Source: Prochlorococcus sp. AG-449-O05
Lineage (GTDB): Bacteria; Cyanobacteriota; Cyanobacteriia; PCC-6307; Cyanobiaceae
DNA length: 40,569 nucleotides
Assembly (NCBI GenBank): GCA_003212195.1
Contig: QCQM01000006.1
Coordinates: 1-40,569, forward strand
Direction of reading: 5' to 3'
A model generated the notes under the pieces. It ran no database searches and was not told where the DNA came from. It saw only the letters and a program-made list of their open reading frames with translations. A program made the translations under genes and the position numbers. This document shows positions 1 to 9,711 of the stretch, piece after piece (position 1 is the stretch's first letter; each line of letters opens with the position of its first letter).

Positions 1-925
1 TTATTCCCTTTTCAAGGAAAGTGCAAACCCATGAATCATAACCTTTATCTTTAAATAATTTATAATTTGCAGTTAATTCTTTTTTAGCAGTCTCTATATC
101 TTTAAAGAGTGCAAAGCATGTAGGGCCTGATCCACTCATTGAAAATGTGAGACAATTTTCTAATTTAGAAAGTAAATATAATGCCTGCTTTACAGAATCA
201 TTTTCATTTTCAACAACTAACTGCAAATCATTTTTAATAGATAAATGTTGATTATTAAAATTTAAGTTATTTAAACCATTATCTCTTAAATTTTTTCTTA
301 TGTTCTCAATCATTTCTCTATCAGTAAAATATTGATCACAAAATTTATTACTATATTTTTTATAAGTTTCAGCAGTTGATACTGATACATTCGGATTTTT
401 TAAAAGAATTGCTCCATATTCAAAGGTTGAATCTAATTTCTCCAAAATTTCGCCTCTTCCAAAACATAATTGAATACCACCATTTATAAAAAAGGGAATA
501 TCAGATCCTAAAGTTGATGCTAATGTACATAAAGTTTCTTGATCTAATTTCATATCCCATAAATTATTAAGACCAATTAATGTTGCTGCTGCATTACTAG
601 ATCCACCAGCTAATCCTGCGCCAATTGGGATATTTTTTCTTAAAAAAATATTCGCACCGTAATTTATATTTGATTTTTTCCTTAATAGGTTTGCCGATTT
701 AACAATCAAGTTATCATCAGATAAGCTTAAATCATTACAATCAGACTCAAGTTTAATTAAACCTTCATTATTAATTTCAAATTCTAAATAATCAGCAAGA
801 TCGATATTTTGCATAATCATTGCTAACTCATGAAATCCATCCTCTCTTTTACCAATAACTTCAAGGTGCAAATTTATTTTGGCAGGAGATTTTATATTAA
901 TTTTCTTTTTAGCTAAATCTTGCAT
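1..925 (-). CDS. ispE: 4-diphosphocytidyl-2-C-methyl-D-erythritol kinase, C-terminus truncated by window edge
   Basis: Not in ORF track because it runs off the edge. Reverse-strand translation from ATG at 925: MQDLAKKKINIKSPAKINLHLEVIGKREDGFHEL...IPIGAGLAGGSSNAAA (GHMP kinase motif)...FSMSGSGPTCFALF. Confidence 0.93.
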   Translation of the reverse strand, partial: MQDLAKKKINIKSPAKINLHLEVIGKREDGFHELAMIMQNIDLADYLEFEINNEGLIKLESDCNDLSLSDDNLIVKSANLLRKKSNINYGANIFLRKNIPIGAGLAGGSSNAAATLIGLNNLWDMKLDQETLCTLASTLGSDIPFFINGGIQLCFGRGEILEKLDSTFEYGAILLKNPNVSVSTAETYKKYSNKFCDQYFTDREMIENIRKNLRDNGLNNLNFNNQHLSIKNDLQLVVENENDSVKQALYLLSKLENCLTFSMSGSGPTCFALFKDIETAKKELTANYKLFKDKGYDSWVCTFLEKGI

Positions 926-937
926 ATACTTAAATTT

Positions 938-1762
938 TTATTTTTTAATTTTAATACAATTTTCTGCAAGCTTAATCCATTGGTCAATTGAAATATCTTG
1001 TGGTCTTAAATTAAAACAAACTTTTGAAGATTCAGATAATTCATTTATCTCTTCATTTGAAAGTATTGAATTAAGTGTATTTCTAAGCATTTTTCTTCTT
1101 GAATTAAATGAAATTCGAAGAAGTTTATCTATATATTTTTCTAGACTAATATCTAATCTTAAATCATTTTTAATTGGTTCGAAAACTACTAAAGAAGAAA
1201 AAACTTTTGGAGGCGGACTAAATGATGAAGGCGGAACATCACATATTCTTTTTATTTTTGATAAAAGTTGCATTCTTATACTAAGCGCACCAGCATTAGG
1301 ACTACCTTCTTTTGACAAAATCCTATCTACAACGTCTTTCTGCATTAGAAATATTATTTTTTCGTAATTATAATTTCTTATAATTCCCAATCGGCCTATG
1401 AAAATATCCAATATTGGGCCAGTTATATTGTAAGGAATATTTGCAATCACTTTTGTAATTTTCTTATTAATCGAATCTAAATTTACAGAAAGAATATCTC
1501 CCTGCTGCAGTGAAAACTTATTATTATTGTTGAATTTTTCATTTAATAAATTTATTAAATCTTTATCTAATTCAATTGCATGTAATTTTTTAATTTCTGA
1601 ATCTAACAACTTAGAGGTTAAAGCTCCTTTACCAGGACCAATTTCTAAAATAAAGTCATTTTCATTAAGAACAGCAATTTCTTTAATTTTTTCTAATATT
1701 TTTTTATTTACCAACCAGTGTTGTCCAAATCTTTTTTTTTGGTGATAGTTTTTAGAATTCAT
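938..1762 (-). CDS. rsmA: 16S rRNA (adenine1518/1519-N6) dimethyltransferase
   Basis: [31 protein letters not shown] motifs typical of KsgA/RsmA. Confidence 0.95.
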   Translation of the reverse strand: MNSKNYHQKKRFGQHWLVNKKILEKIKEIAVLNENDFILEIGPGKGALTSKLLDSEIKKLHAIELDKDLINLLNEKFNNNNKFSLQQGDILSVNLDSINKKITKVIANIPYNITGPILDIFIGRLGIIRNYNYEKIIFLMQKDVVDRILSKEGSPNAGALSIRMQLLSKIKRICDVPPSSFSPPPKVFSSLVVFEPIKNDLRLDISLEKYIDKLLRISFNSRRKMLRNTLNSILSNEEINELSESSKVCFNLRPQDISIDQWIKLAENCIKIKK

Positions 1763-1818
1763 CTAAAAGATAAATAATATGTTTAAATTAAATATGAATT
1801 TATTTAATCCTTTATATC

Positions 1819-2151
1819 ATGAGCTTATCAAAAAAAAATTTAGATAAACTCAATAAATTTAAAAAAAAGAAAAATTTAAATAACGAAAGTAAAATTATAA
1901 ATAATGACATAAATATAACTAATAATGATAATTTAATCACCAATCCACTTAATTCAGAAGATCCCAATAAAATTTTTTATTCATTAATTGATAATTCAGA
2001 ATCTTTAGAAGAGACTTCTAACATTAATAATTCACTAAGGAAAAATGAGATTAATCAAATTAATATGAATTCTAAAAAAGATAATTTTTCCAAGGCATTA
2101 ACAACCGAAGAGGAACTATATGATGAATTTAATTATCTTCTTGATGAATAA
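1819..2151 (+). CDS. Small Asn/Lys-rich low-complexity protein with acidic C-terminal tail (EEELYDEFNYLLDE)
   Basis: 110-aa ORF in the gap between rsmA and rlmH, followed closely by rlmH; no recognised domain. Confidence 0.6.
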   Translation: MSLSKKNLDKLNKFKKKKNLNNESKIINNDINITNNDNLITNPLNSEDPNKIFYSLIDNSESLEETSNINNSLRKNEINQINMNSKKDNFSKALTTEEELYDEFNYLLDE

Positions 2152-2170
2152 TTAGTTTTGATATTTACTT

Positions 2171-2587
2171 ATGATTCAGAGTAATAGATTAGCAATTTAT
2201 GCTATCGGCAAAATAAAGAAACTTTGGATTAGAGATGGAATTAATCAATACAAAAAAAGAATGCCTGAACTTATCATTAATGAGCTAAAGGCTTTTAATT
2301 TAAATAATTTTAAATCCAATAACAATATTATTATCTGCCTAAGTGAAGAAGGAAAACAGTTTAATTCAGTTGAACTATCTTCCTTACTCTTGAATTTTAA
2401 AAATAAAAAAATTAATTTCTTAATCGGCGATACTGATGGAGTTAGTTCAGATATAAAAGAAAAATCAGACCTTTTACTAAGCCTATCTCCTTTAACTTTT
2501 CCTCATGAATTAGCTAGATTAATCCTTATCGAGCAAATCTATAGAGCTATTTCTATATCAAACAACACCCCTTACCATCGTTCTTAA
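2171..2587 (+). CDS. rlmH: 23S rRNA (pseudouridine1915-N3)-methyltransferase RlmH (SPOUT family)
   Basis: 138 aa; [58 protein letters not shown] matches the RlmH/YbeA C-terminus (FxIGGxxG..., L.EQ.YRA..I..g.pYH). Confidence 0.93.
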   Translation: MIQSNRLAIYAIGKIKKLWIRDGINQYKKRMPELIINELKAFNLNNFKSNNNIIICLSEEGKQFNSVELSSLLLNFKNKKINFLIGDTDGVSSDIKEKSDLLLSLSPLTFPHELARLILIEQIYRAISISNNTPYHRS

Positions 2588-2659
2588 AAAGATTAGATTC
2601 AATCTAAAATTAATCTATAAAAGTTTAATAACTAACTATTTTTTGATTTTTTGCTATAT

Positions 2660-2673
2660 AGTACATATATACT
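2660..2673 (+). promoter_or_regulatory. Putative LexA/SOS box upstream of umuDC
   Basis: AGTACATATATACT, one mismatch from the cyanobacterial-type AGTAC-N4-GTACT; overlaps TATA-like hexamers 14 bp before the umuD start. Confidence 0.55.
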
Positions 2674-2686
2674 ATTAATTTAAATC

Positions 2687-3103
2687 TTGGGTTCCTTTGA
2701 TTCAGCTACTAAAAAGTTCAGAATCCCCTTATTAAATGATTCGGTATCTGCGGGGTTTCCTTCTCCCGCAGATGACTATACGGAAGAAAATATTGATTTA
2801 AATGAACATTTAATATCTAATCCGTTTAGCACTTTTTTTCTTAGAGTTAAAGGTGACTCAATGATAAATGCAGGAATTAAAGATAAAGATTTAATAATAG
2901 TAGACAAGAGTTTAATCGCCAAGCCAGGGGATATTGTCATTGCAATGATAGACGGGGAATTTACAATAAAAAGATTATCTATAAAAAACGATGAATTATA
3001 TTTAAAAGCAGAAAATCATAATTATCCTGATTTTAGATTTAAAAACCATATTGATGTACAGATATGGGGAGTTGTTATTTATTCAATACATAGCTGTTTA
3101 TGA
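2687..3103 (+). CDS. umuD: UmuD-like S24 autoprotease of translesion synthesis (TTG start)
   Basis: Ala-Gly cleavage context VSAGFPSPADDY; catalytic Ser in RVKGDSM and Lys in FTIKRL; overlaps umuC. Confidence 0.9.
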   Translation: MGSFDSATKKFRIPLLNDSVSAGFPSPADDYTEENIDLNEHLISNPFSTFFLRVKGDSMINAGIKDKDLIIVDKSLIAKPGDIVIAMIDGEFTIKRLSIKNDELYLKAENHNYPDFRFKNHIDVQIWGVVIYSIHSCL

Positions 3104-4386
3104 GAATTTCAAGTATTGATGCGATAGCTCTTATAGATGCTAATAATTTTTATGCGTCATGTGAACAAAATATTAATCCTCATTTGAGAAACAAACCAGT
3201 AGTAATTTTATCTAATAATGACGGATGTATTATTGCGAGAAGTCCTGAAGCGCGAGCTTTAAAAATTAAAATGGGAACTCCTTATTTTAAGGTCAAAGAA
3301 AAATTAAATAAATTAGATGTATCAGTCTTAAGCTCAAACTACTCGCTTTACGGCGATATGAGCAGAAGGCTAATGAATTTACTAAAAAACTACTGTGAAG
3401 AAATAGAAATTTATTCTATTGACGAAGCATTTGTCTCAATTTCTAGACCTAATGATAAAAATCTATATCCTTGGGCAAGAAACATAAGATCATTAATATA
3501 TCAGAATCTAGGGATTACCATAACAGTAGGAATAGGAGAAAATAAAGTAAGAGCAAAAATTGCTAATAAATTAGCTAAAAATATTGACTATTCAGCCGGA
3601 ATATTTGATTTAGCTAGAGCCAGAAATGAGAATAATTATTTAAAAAGAATTAGTGTAGATAAGATATGGGGAGTCGGGAAACAAACCTCTAATTGGTTAC
3701 AAAGTAAAGGTATTAAGAATGCTAGAGAATTAAGAGATATGGAAGAAAATGAAATCATCAAGAAACTAGGGGTAGTAGGAAAAAGATTGCAATTAGAACT
3801 GAAAGGTTATAAATGTCTGCCTATAGAAAAAAACAAGAAATCAAAAAAAGAAATTCAAGTAAGCCGGAGTTTCGGTACTCCTGTCACAAAATTAGAAGAC
3901 TTAAAACAAGCACTGGCGACTCACGCTATAAAAGCTTCTGAAAAAATGAGAAGTCAGAACTTGCAATCATCTGATATTAGAGTATTTGCTAGAACTAGTA
4001 AATATTCAAGTCAGAATTATCAAAGAAGTGCTCATAGAAAACTTACAAATGCAACAGATGACACAAACAGTATTTTAAAAATAGTAGTTGAATTATCTGA
4101 AGAAATTTATAATCCTGAATATAAATTTTCAAAAGCTGGCGTTTTAATGCAGGATTTAACTAGTAGCGAATATTTACAGCAATCAGTTATCAATTACAAA
4201 TCTCAGAAAGACCTAAAAAAATCAGCAAATCTAATGAGAACTATTGATTTATTAAATAAAAGATTCAATAACAATGCAATTACATGGGCTATTACAAAAA
4301 AGCCAAAAAGTTGGACGATGAATAAGAATTTCTTAAGTCGCTCATCTACAACTGATATAGACCACCTCCCAACTATAGTAAAGTAA
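3100..4386 (+). CDS. umuC: UmuC-like Y-family DNA polymerase V subunit
   Basis: ALIDANNFYASCEQ, EIYSIDEAFV (catalytic DE), KIWGVGKQT; ATGA-type overlap with umuD. Confidence 0.95.
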   Translation: MRISSIDAIALIDANNFYASCEQNINPHLRNKPVVILSNNDGCIIARSPEARALKIKMGTPYFKVKEKLNKLDVSVLSSNYSLYGDMSRRLMNLLKNYCEEIEIYSIDEAFVSISRPNDKNLYPWARNIRSLIYQNLGITITVGIGENKVRAKIANKLAKNIDYSAGIFDLARARNENNYLKRISVDKIWGVGKQTSNWLQSKGIKNARELRDMEENEIIKKLGVVGKRLQLELKGYKCLPIEKNKKSKKEIQVSRSFGTPVTKLEDLKQALATHAIKASEKMRSQNLQSSDIRVFARTSKYSSQNYQRSAHRKLTNATDDTNSILKIVVELSEEIYNPEYKFSKAGVLMQDLTSSEYLQQSVINYKSQKDLKKSANLMRTIDLLNKRFNNNAITWAITKKPKSWTMNKNFLSRSSTTDIDHLPTIVK

Positions 4387-4395
4387 AAAAATAAA

Positions 4396-4863
4396 ATGGA
4401 ATTTATTATATTTTTAAGCAAAATAGATAAAGAGATTCTTGACTTATTAATAAAAGCAAACTACATAGTTGAAGAAAATAAAATTGAATGTCTCTTAAAT
4501 AAAGAAATAAAAGGCCTACATAATTATCTAGAAAATAAAATAATAATATGTACTGAAAATGCGAAAAGGAAAACAAATTATAGAAATGAAAAGAAGCGAC
4601 CAAACAAAGATAACTTCAAAACAGAATTGGCAATAAGAAAAGCATTAAGACATGAAGCTACACATGCTATTCAAAAATGTAACAACAATAAAACAGTAGG
4701 GGATATAAAAAATTTAGAAGGCAAATTACATCAAAGTAAGAGGAAATCATTAGAATTTTCTACTTCCAATTTTTCTGGAACTTATGCAAAAGAAGTGGAA
4801 GCTTATATTCTTGAAGACAAACCTAAAAAGGTAAAAAACATGATTAAAAAATACTGCCTATAA
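4396..4863 (+). CDS. Putative small zinc metallopeptidase-like protein (HExxH, ATP23/M76-like)
   Basis: LRHEATHAIQKC contains HExxH and a downstream Glu in AKEVEAYIL; 9 bp downstream of umuC on the same strand. Confidence 0.65.
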   Translation: MEFIIFLSKIDKEILDLLIKANYIVEENKIECLLNKEIKGLHNYLENKIIICTENAKRKTNYRNEKKRPNKDNFKTELAIRKALRHEATHAIQKCNNNKTVGDIKNLEGKLHQSKRKSLEFSTSNFSGTYAKEVEAYILEDKPKKVKNMIKKYCL

Positions 4864-4879
4864 ATTTAAATAAAATATG

Positions 4880-6928
4880 TTAACTGGCAATAAAATTGCC
4901 ACAGCGTTGTTTATCTAAAAAATTTATATGTTGTCTTTCTAAGTAATATAATTCCTGAAATTTAAAAGCATCTGAATTTAAATCCTTAAAAAGATCATCT
5001 ATATCTTTATTAGTTTCTGATAAACTTGAAGAAGGATTGTCAATCAAGATAGATATACAATTTTCTAAAGTTTTTAATCTTTGAGATCCCCAAGATTCGA
5101 TCAAGTGTCTACATCTTTTTAAAGAATTATATTTCTCAAGAAGTGATAAAGATCCAAGTAAATTATCTTTAGGATTACTAAGCAATGTTAAAAACAATTC
5201 ATTAGGGTTAACAAAACTATTAATTTTATTTGATGAATCAGGATTATTAAGAGCTAAGTAGTCAGGCAGAAGTGAAATTAGGTTAATGGCAGAAAACTCT
5301 TTTTGAAGAATTTGACTATTTGATTGTTTTAATTCATTTAAATAATCTAAACCAAAATTATTTTGTTCAATTTTTGAGATAGCTTCCCATAAATTTTGAA
5401 TATAAATAGTATTAAAACTATTAATTTCTCTTTTGAGAAATTCATCGCGAATAAAAAGCCTAAGATCAGGACAATGCAAATAATAAAAAATTATTTCAGA
5501 TTCATTTTTCTCACGTCGAGAAATTTCATTGGGTTGTTCAAATTTTTTTGATCTACCATGCCAACGAAATCCCTTAACTTGATTTCTTAAATCTTGTTCA
5601 AATTGTATCGCTAACCTTGCTTGTCCCTCACTCAATCGTTCGGAAACTTTTTGTAAATAATGAGTTCTTGTTGATGATTGAGGTAATTTGCTTAATAATT
5701 TTACCAATGTAGAAATAACACTCTGGAAGTTTTCAGACTTACTTAAATCTTTACCTTTAAAGATCTGATCAATCTCCCAATCAATCCAAAAGGATGAATT
5801 ATCAATTAAATTAAAATAATCTTCAGGGGTATGACTTTTCAAAAATTCGTCAGGATCTTTATATTCATTAAGTTGTAGTATCTTAAGATTAATTTGATCA
5901 TGGAGAGATAAACTTTCGACTTCTTTTATTACCCTTTTTGTAGCTAATATCCCTGCATTATCAGAATCAAAATTCAAGATTATATTTTTATTATCTGTAC
6001 ATCTACATAGTTGAGAAATTTGATACTTATTTAATGCGGTACCGAGGGAAGCTACAGAATTATCAATACCTTTTGAATGAAGAGAAATTACATCAAAGTA
6101 TCCTTCAACAATAATAGCTTTGTCCCTTTTTCTTATATTGCTAGATGCTTTTTCAAATGCAAACAACATTTTCCCTTTTTCAAATATCTCTGATTCAGGT
6201 GAATTAAGATATTTGGGTTCCTGTCCATCAAGAGATCTTCCACCAAAGGCAACTACACGTCCCTGCATATCATGTATTGGAACGATTAATCTATTTCTAA
6301 AACGATCATAAATCTTATCAGAGTTATCTTTAGAAATTGCAAGACCTGAAGCCAATATTAGATTAGTAGGAAATTTTTCTACCTTGGATAGATAGTTAAA
6401 TAAATCATTCCATGAATTTGGAGCAAAACCTAATTCAAAATCATCAATATTTTTATTACTCAAGTTTCTCTTGGATGTTAAATATTTCATAGCTGCAACA
6501 CCTAGAGAATTATTTAATTGAGATTTAAACCAATTTTTGGTAACTCTTAATATTTTATAAAGCTCTTCCTTTCTAGATAATTGTTTTTTATAAGCTTCTA
6601 CTTGGGGACCCTCAAGATTTTCAACATTAATATTATTCTTCTTAGCAAGAGAAAGTACAACATCTGAAAAATTTGCACGAGTAAATTCCATTAAAAATTT
6701 AATAGAGTTACCACCAGCACCGCAAGAAAAACAATAATAGAATTGTTTACTTGGTGATACTGTCATAGATGGCTTAGTATCATCATGAAAAGGACAAATC
6801 CCAACGAATTCTTTTCCTTTCTTCTTGAGAACAATATGTTCAGATATAACGTCAACAATATCTGCTTTTTCCTTAACCTCTTGAATAGTTCTTGGATGTA
6901 TAGAATGAACCATTGAGATTTTTATCAA
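4880..6928 (-). CDS. dnaG: DNA primase (start may be the internal Met at 6913)
   Basis: CPFHDDTKPSMTVSPSKQFYYCFSCGAGGN zinc-ribbon; FGGRSLDGQEPKYLNSPESEIFEKG; AIIVEGYFDVISL TOPRIM. Confidence 0.97.
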   Translation of the reverse strand: MIKISMVHSIHPRTIQEVKEKADIVDVISEHIVLKKKGKEFVGICPFHDDTKPSMTVSPSKQFYYCFSCGAGGNSIKFLMEFTRANFSDVVLSLAKKNNINVENLEGPQVEAYKKQLSRKEELYKILRVTKNWFKSQLNNSLGVAAMKYLTSKRNLSNKNIDDFELGFAPNSWNDLFNYLSKVEKFPTNLILASGLAISKDNSDKIYDRFRNRLIVPIHDMQGRVVAFGGRSLDGQEPKYLNSPESEIFEKGKMLFAFEKASSNIRKRDKAIIVEGYFDVISLHSKGIDNSVASLGTALNKYQISQLCRCTDNKNIILNFDSDNAGILATKRVIKEVESLSLHDQINLKILQLNEYKDPDEFLKSHTPEDYFNLIDNSSFWIDWEIDQIFKGKDLSKSENFQSVISTLVKLLSKLPQSSTRTHYLQKVSERLSEGQARLAIQFEQDLRNQVKGFRWHGRSKKFEQPNEISRREKNESEIIFYYLHCPDLRLFIRDEFLKREINSFNTIYIQNLWEAISKIEQNNFGLDYLNELKQSNSQILQKEFSAINLISLLPDYLALNNPDSSNKINSFVNPNELFLTLLSNPKDNLLGSLSLLEKYNSLKRCRHLIESWGSQRLKTLENCISILIDNPSSSLSETNKDIDDLFKDLNSDAFKFQELYYLERQHINFLDKQRCGNFIAS

Positions 6929-7007
6929 ATAATAAATAATGATTTATTTGTTATAGGTCAAAATCAAATAAGAATCTACTTAATTTCACAAAAAAACTAT
7001 TTTTTAA

Positions 7008-7898
7008 ATGATAAATATCGAAGAATTAGAAAAAAAATTTAATTCATTGAATAAATTAAATTTAGTATTTGCCTCATTCTTCTTCAGTTTGATGACTTTG
7101 TGCGTGAAAAATATTGATAAAAGGATACCTATTTATGAATTAGTTTTATTTAGATCATTGTTAAGTTTGATAATTACATTATTCATAATTAATCTAAAAA
7201 ATATAAATCCATGGGGCAAAAACAGACCATTACTTATCTTAAGAGGTGTTTTAGGAACGTTAGCTTTAGTTTGCATATTTTATGCAATAAGAAATATGCC
7301 TCTTAGTATATCTACCGTCATTCAGTACACATATCCTATTTTTATATCTATATTTGCTGGCATATTTATAAATGAAAAAATTACTCGTAATATAGTTTTT
7401 GCTTTAATTATTGGCTGGATTGGAATATTAGTAATATTAAATCCAAGCCAATTATCAAATATTAATGTTGAAATTGAAAATGTTTCTATTTTGATAGCGT
7501 TTCTTGGAGCAATCTGCACTGCATTGGCTTACGTTACAGTTAGGAAACTTTCATTTACTGAAGATGTTTATGTAATTATTCAGTATTTTCCACTTGTTTC
7601 TTTTATAACTTTATTACCAATTGTATTAATCAACTGGATTACTCCAAATTGGAATGAGTTAATTTGGATAATAGGAATTGGCTTATTTACTCAATTAGGT
7701 CAGACTTTCTTAACTATAGGATTAAAAAATTTACCTGCTTCTGAAGCTTCAATAATTAACTATTTACAAGTTTTATTCGGATCAATTTGGGGGGTTTTGT
7801 TTTTTAGTGAAATAATTAATATAAATTTTTTTTTAGGCGCTCTACTCGTTTTATTAGGAACTATTATATCTTCAACCAAAATACGTAAAAGGATATAA
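7008..7898 (+). CDS. DMT-superfamily (EamA) permease
   Basis: ~296 aa, about ten hydrophobic helices, two EamA-like repeats (LRGVLGTLALVCIFYAIRNMPLSISTVIQYTYPIF; QTFLTIGLKNLPASEASIINYLQVLFGSIWGVLFFSE). Confidence 0.88.
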   Translation: MINIEELEKKFNSLNKLNLVFASFFFSLMTLCVKNIDKRIPIYELVLFRSLLSLIITLFIINLKNINPWGKNRPLLILRGVLGTLALVCIFYAIRNMPLSISTVIQYTYPIFISIFAGIFINEKITRNIVFALIIGWIGILVILNPSQLSNINVEIENVSILIAFLGAICTALAYVTVRKLSFTEDVYVIIQYFPLVSFITLLPIVLINWITPNWNELIWIIGIGLFTQLGQTFLTIGLKNLPASEASIINYLQVLFGSIWGVLFFSEIININFFLGALLVLLGTIISSTKIRKRI

Positions 7899-7922
7899 AA
7901 TAGTAAAAAAACTTGCCAAGCG

Positions 7923-8273
7923 ATGAAATTACTTTTATTTACAATATTTGTCCTTTCTCCATTTCTTCAAGCAAAAGCATCAACTCCAAAAGCTGCAACA
8001 TGCACCAGAAAGGAATACAGAGAAGAATATATTCCTGGAACACAATCAAGTCCAGGCTATGTAAAAAATTATGTAGTTGATATAGAAATCCCTTGTAGAG
8101 GCGAGCAAGCGCAAAAAGTTGATGATAATGATTGCAGTGAAGGTTCAATAATTGGAGGTCTGCTTGGGGCTGGAATAGCTCTTTCCACCAGCAGAGGAAA
8201 AGATAGATTTTGGGCAGTACCAGCAGGAGGAACTGCAGGGGCACTAATTGGTTGTCAAGTGGATGGTGGTTAA
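7923..8273 (+). CDS. Secreted/periplasmic small protein with signal peptide and glycine-zipper-like segment
   Basis: N-terminal hydrophobic signal MKLLLFTIFVLSPFLQAKA; SIIGGLLGAGIALS...AVPAGGTAGALIG; abuts ruvA. Confidence 0.7.
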   Translation: MKLLLFTIFVLSPFLQAKASTPKAATCTRKEYREEYIPGTQSSPGYVKNYVVDIEIPCRGEQAQKVDDNDCSEGSIIGGLLGAGIALSTSRGKDRFWAVPAGGTAGALIGCQVDGG

Positions 8274-8948
8274 TTGATTAGTTGGATTAGTGGAGACCTA
8301 GTTGATTTTTGGCAAACTAATCAAAAGTGTTTTGTTTTAATAAATTGTCAAGGATTAGGATATGAAGTTCAAATATTAGAACCCTTTTTTCTTAAATTAG
8401 AGGAAGATCTTTTATCAAATAAAATAACTCTTTGGATTAAACATATTAAAAAAGAAGATTCAGATTTATTATTTGGCTTTACATCTAAGGATCAAAAGAA
8501 TTTTTTTATTGAAATTTTAAATATAAGAGGTATTGGAGCCCAAATTGGAATGGGGATATTAAATAAATTTTCTATTAATGAAATTATAGATGCAATAAAT
8601 ACACAAAACAAAAAATTAATTTGTTCTGTACCTGGCATTGGACAAAAAATGTCAGAAAGGTTGATTTTAGAATTAAAAATTAAATTTAAAAATGAACTGC
8701 AAATTGAGAAAGAAAAAGACGAACATGAATTTGAGATTAAGGATCCTGAAATAAATAAAATTATTGAGGACCTTCAATTAACTCTTCAATCATTAAATTA
8801 CAGAAATAAAGAAATAAAGAATATTTTGCCAATTATTATTAAAAAAGTAGATCTCCTTGATAAAGAGGATAATAATTTTTTATTTGAAAAATTATTAAAA
8901 TTATCTATAAATTATCTAGATAAGGATAGTAGTAATTTAGCTAGATGA
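8274..8948 (+). CDS. ruvA: Holliday junction branch migration protein RuvA (TTG start)
   Basis: LVDFW...GYEVQ; LNIRGIGAQIGMGIL and VPGIGQKMSERLILELK (HhH motifs). Confidence 0.92.
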   Translation: MISWISGDLVDFWQTNQKCFVLINCQGLGYEVQILEPFFLKLEEDLLSNKITLWIKHIKKEDSDLLFGFTSKDQKNFFIEILNIRGIGAQIGMGILNKFSINEIIDAINTQNKKLICSVPGIGQKMSERLILELKIKFKNELQIEKEKDEHEFEIKDPEINKIIEDLQLTLQSLNYRNKEIKNILPIIIKKVDLLDKEDNNFLFEKLLKLSINYLDKDSSNLAR

Positions 8949-8981
8949 CGTAGTATCATGTAATAAAGAAATAAAAATTTC

Positions 8982-9251
8982 ATGTCATTAGATACTGCTG
9001 AAAAACAAAATTTGATTGAAACTCATCAAGTTCATCCAACTGATACAGGTTCAGCTGAAGTTCAGGTGGCAATGCTTTCTAAAAGAATATCAAAATTAAG
9101 TGACCACCTTCAAGGAAATATTCATGACTTCTCTTCAAGGCAAGGGTTGTTAAAAATGATTGGTAAAAGGAAAAGATTACTATCATACATAAAAGACAAA
9201 AATGTTCAGAGATATCAAGATTTAGTAAAAAAAATTGGAATCAGAGGATGA
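8982..9251 (+). CDS. rpsO: 30S ribosomal protein S15
   Basis: 89 aa; [23 protein letters not shown]...[27 protein letters not shown]. Confidence 0.97.
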   Translation: MSLDTAEKQNLIETHQVHPTDTGSAEVQVAMLSKRISKLSDHLQGNIHDFSSRQGLLKMIGKRKRLLSYIKDKNVQRYQDLVKKIGIRG

Positions 9252-9260
9252 TCTCAATTA

Positions 9261-9710
9261 ATGAAAAAAAAACAATCAAAAAAAAAGACACAAAATAAAA
9301 AGAAAAAGTATGATTCTGAGAAAACTGCGTTTGCTAAACTTGAAAAAATATCTAATACAGTAACTATTCCAAATCGACCACCAAGTGGCATACCTAAATA
9401 TGTAGCTGATAGAATGGCAAGAAGAATATTTTTTACAGCAGGAATACCGACAATATTAGGGATGTCTGTCTTTGTGGTTAGCTACATTATCGTTACAAAA
9501 AATATTGCTGAAATACCTCCCTCTTCAACAATTGCAATTTCAGCATTGTTTTTCTTGTTAGGTCTAGCAGGATTGAGTTTTGGAATATTATCAGCTAGTT
9601 GGGATAAAGAGCCTGGATCTTTTTTTGGTATTGAAAATATTCCAATGAATATACAACGAGCAAAAGCGGCCTTCAAACCTGCAACTCAAAATTTCGAGGA
9701 TAAAAGTTAA
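9261..9710 (+). CDS. PAM68/DUF3464-like photosystem assembly protein
   Basis: Lys-rich N-terminus then IPKYVADRMARRIFFTAGIPTILGMSVFVVSY and GLAGLSFGILSASWD, as in the cyanobacterial PAM68 homologue. Confidence 0.85.
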   Translation: MKKKQSKKKTQNKKKKYDSEKTAFAKLEKISNTVTIPNRPPSGIPKYVADRMARRIFFTAGIPTILGMSVFVVSYIIVTKNIAEIPPSSTIAISALFFLLGLAGLSFGILSASWDKEPGSFFGIENIPMNIQRAKAAFKPATQNFEDKS

Positions 9711-9711
9711 T

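Noticed and set aside
879-1367. 162-aa plus-strand ORF antisense to rsmA
   Set aside because: Entirely antisense to well-supported ispE/rsmA; low-complexity Ser/Ile/Leu composition typical of reverse-strand artefacts in AT-rich DNA.
4885-4901. TGGCAAT-AAA-ATTGCCA hairpin between umuC-operon end and dnaG end as a bidirectional terminator
   Set aside because: Lies within the last dnaG codons, 3-nt loop and no adjacent T-run; too weak to call.
7939-8244. 101-aa minus-strand ORF opposite the secreted small protein
   Set aside because: Leu/Gln-rich composition without domain; the plus-strand ORF has a signal peptide and abuts ruvA.
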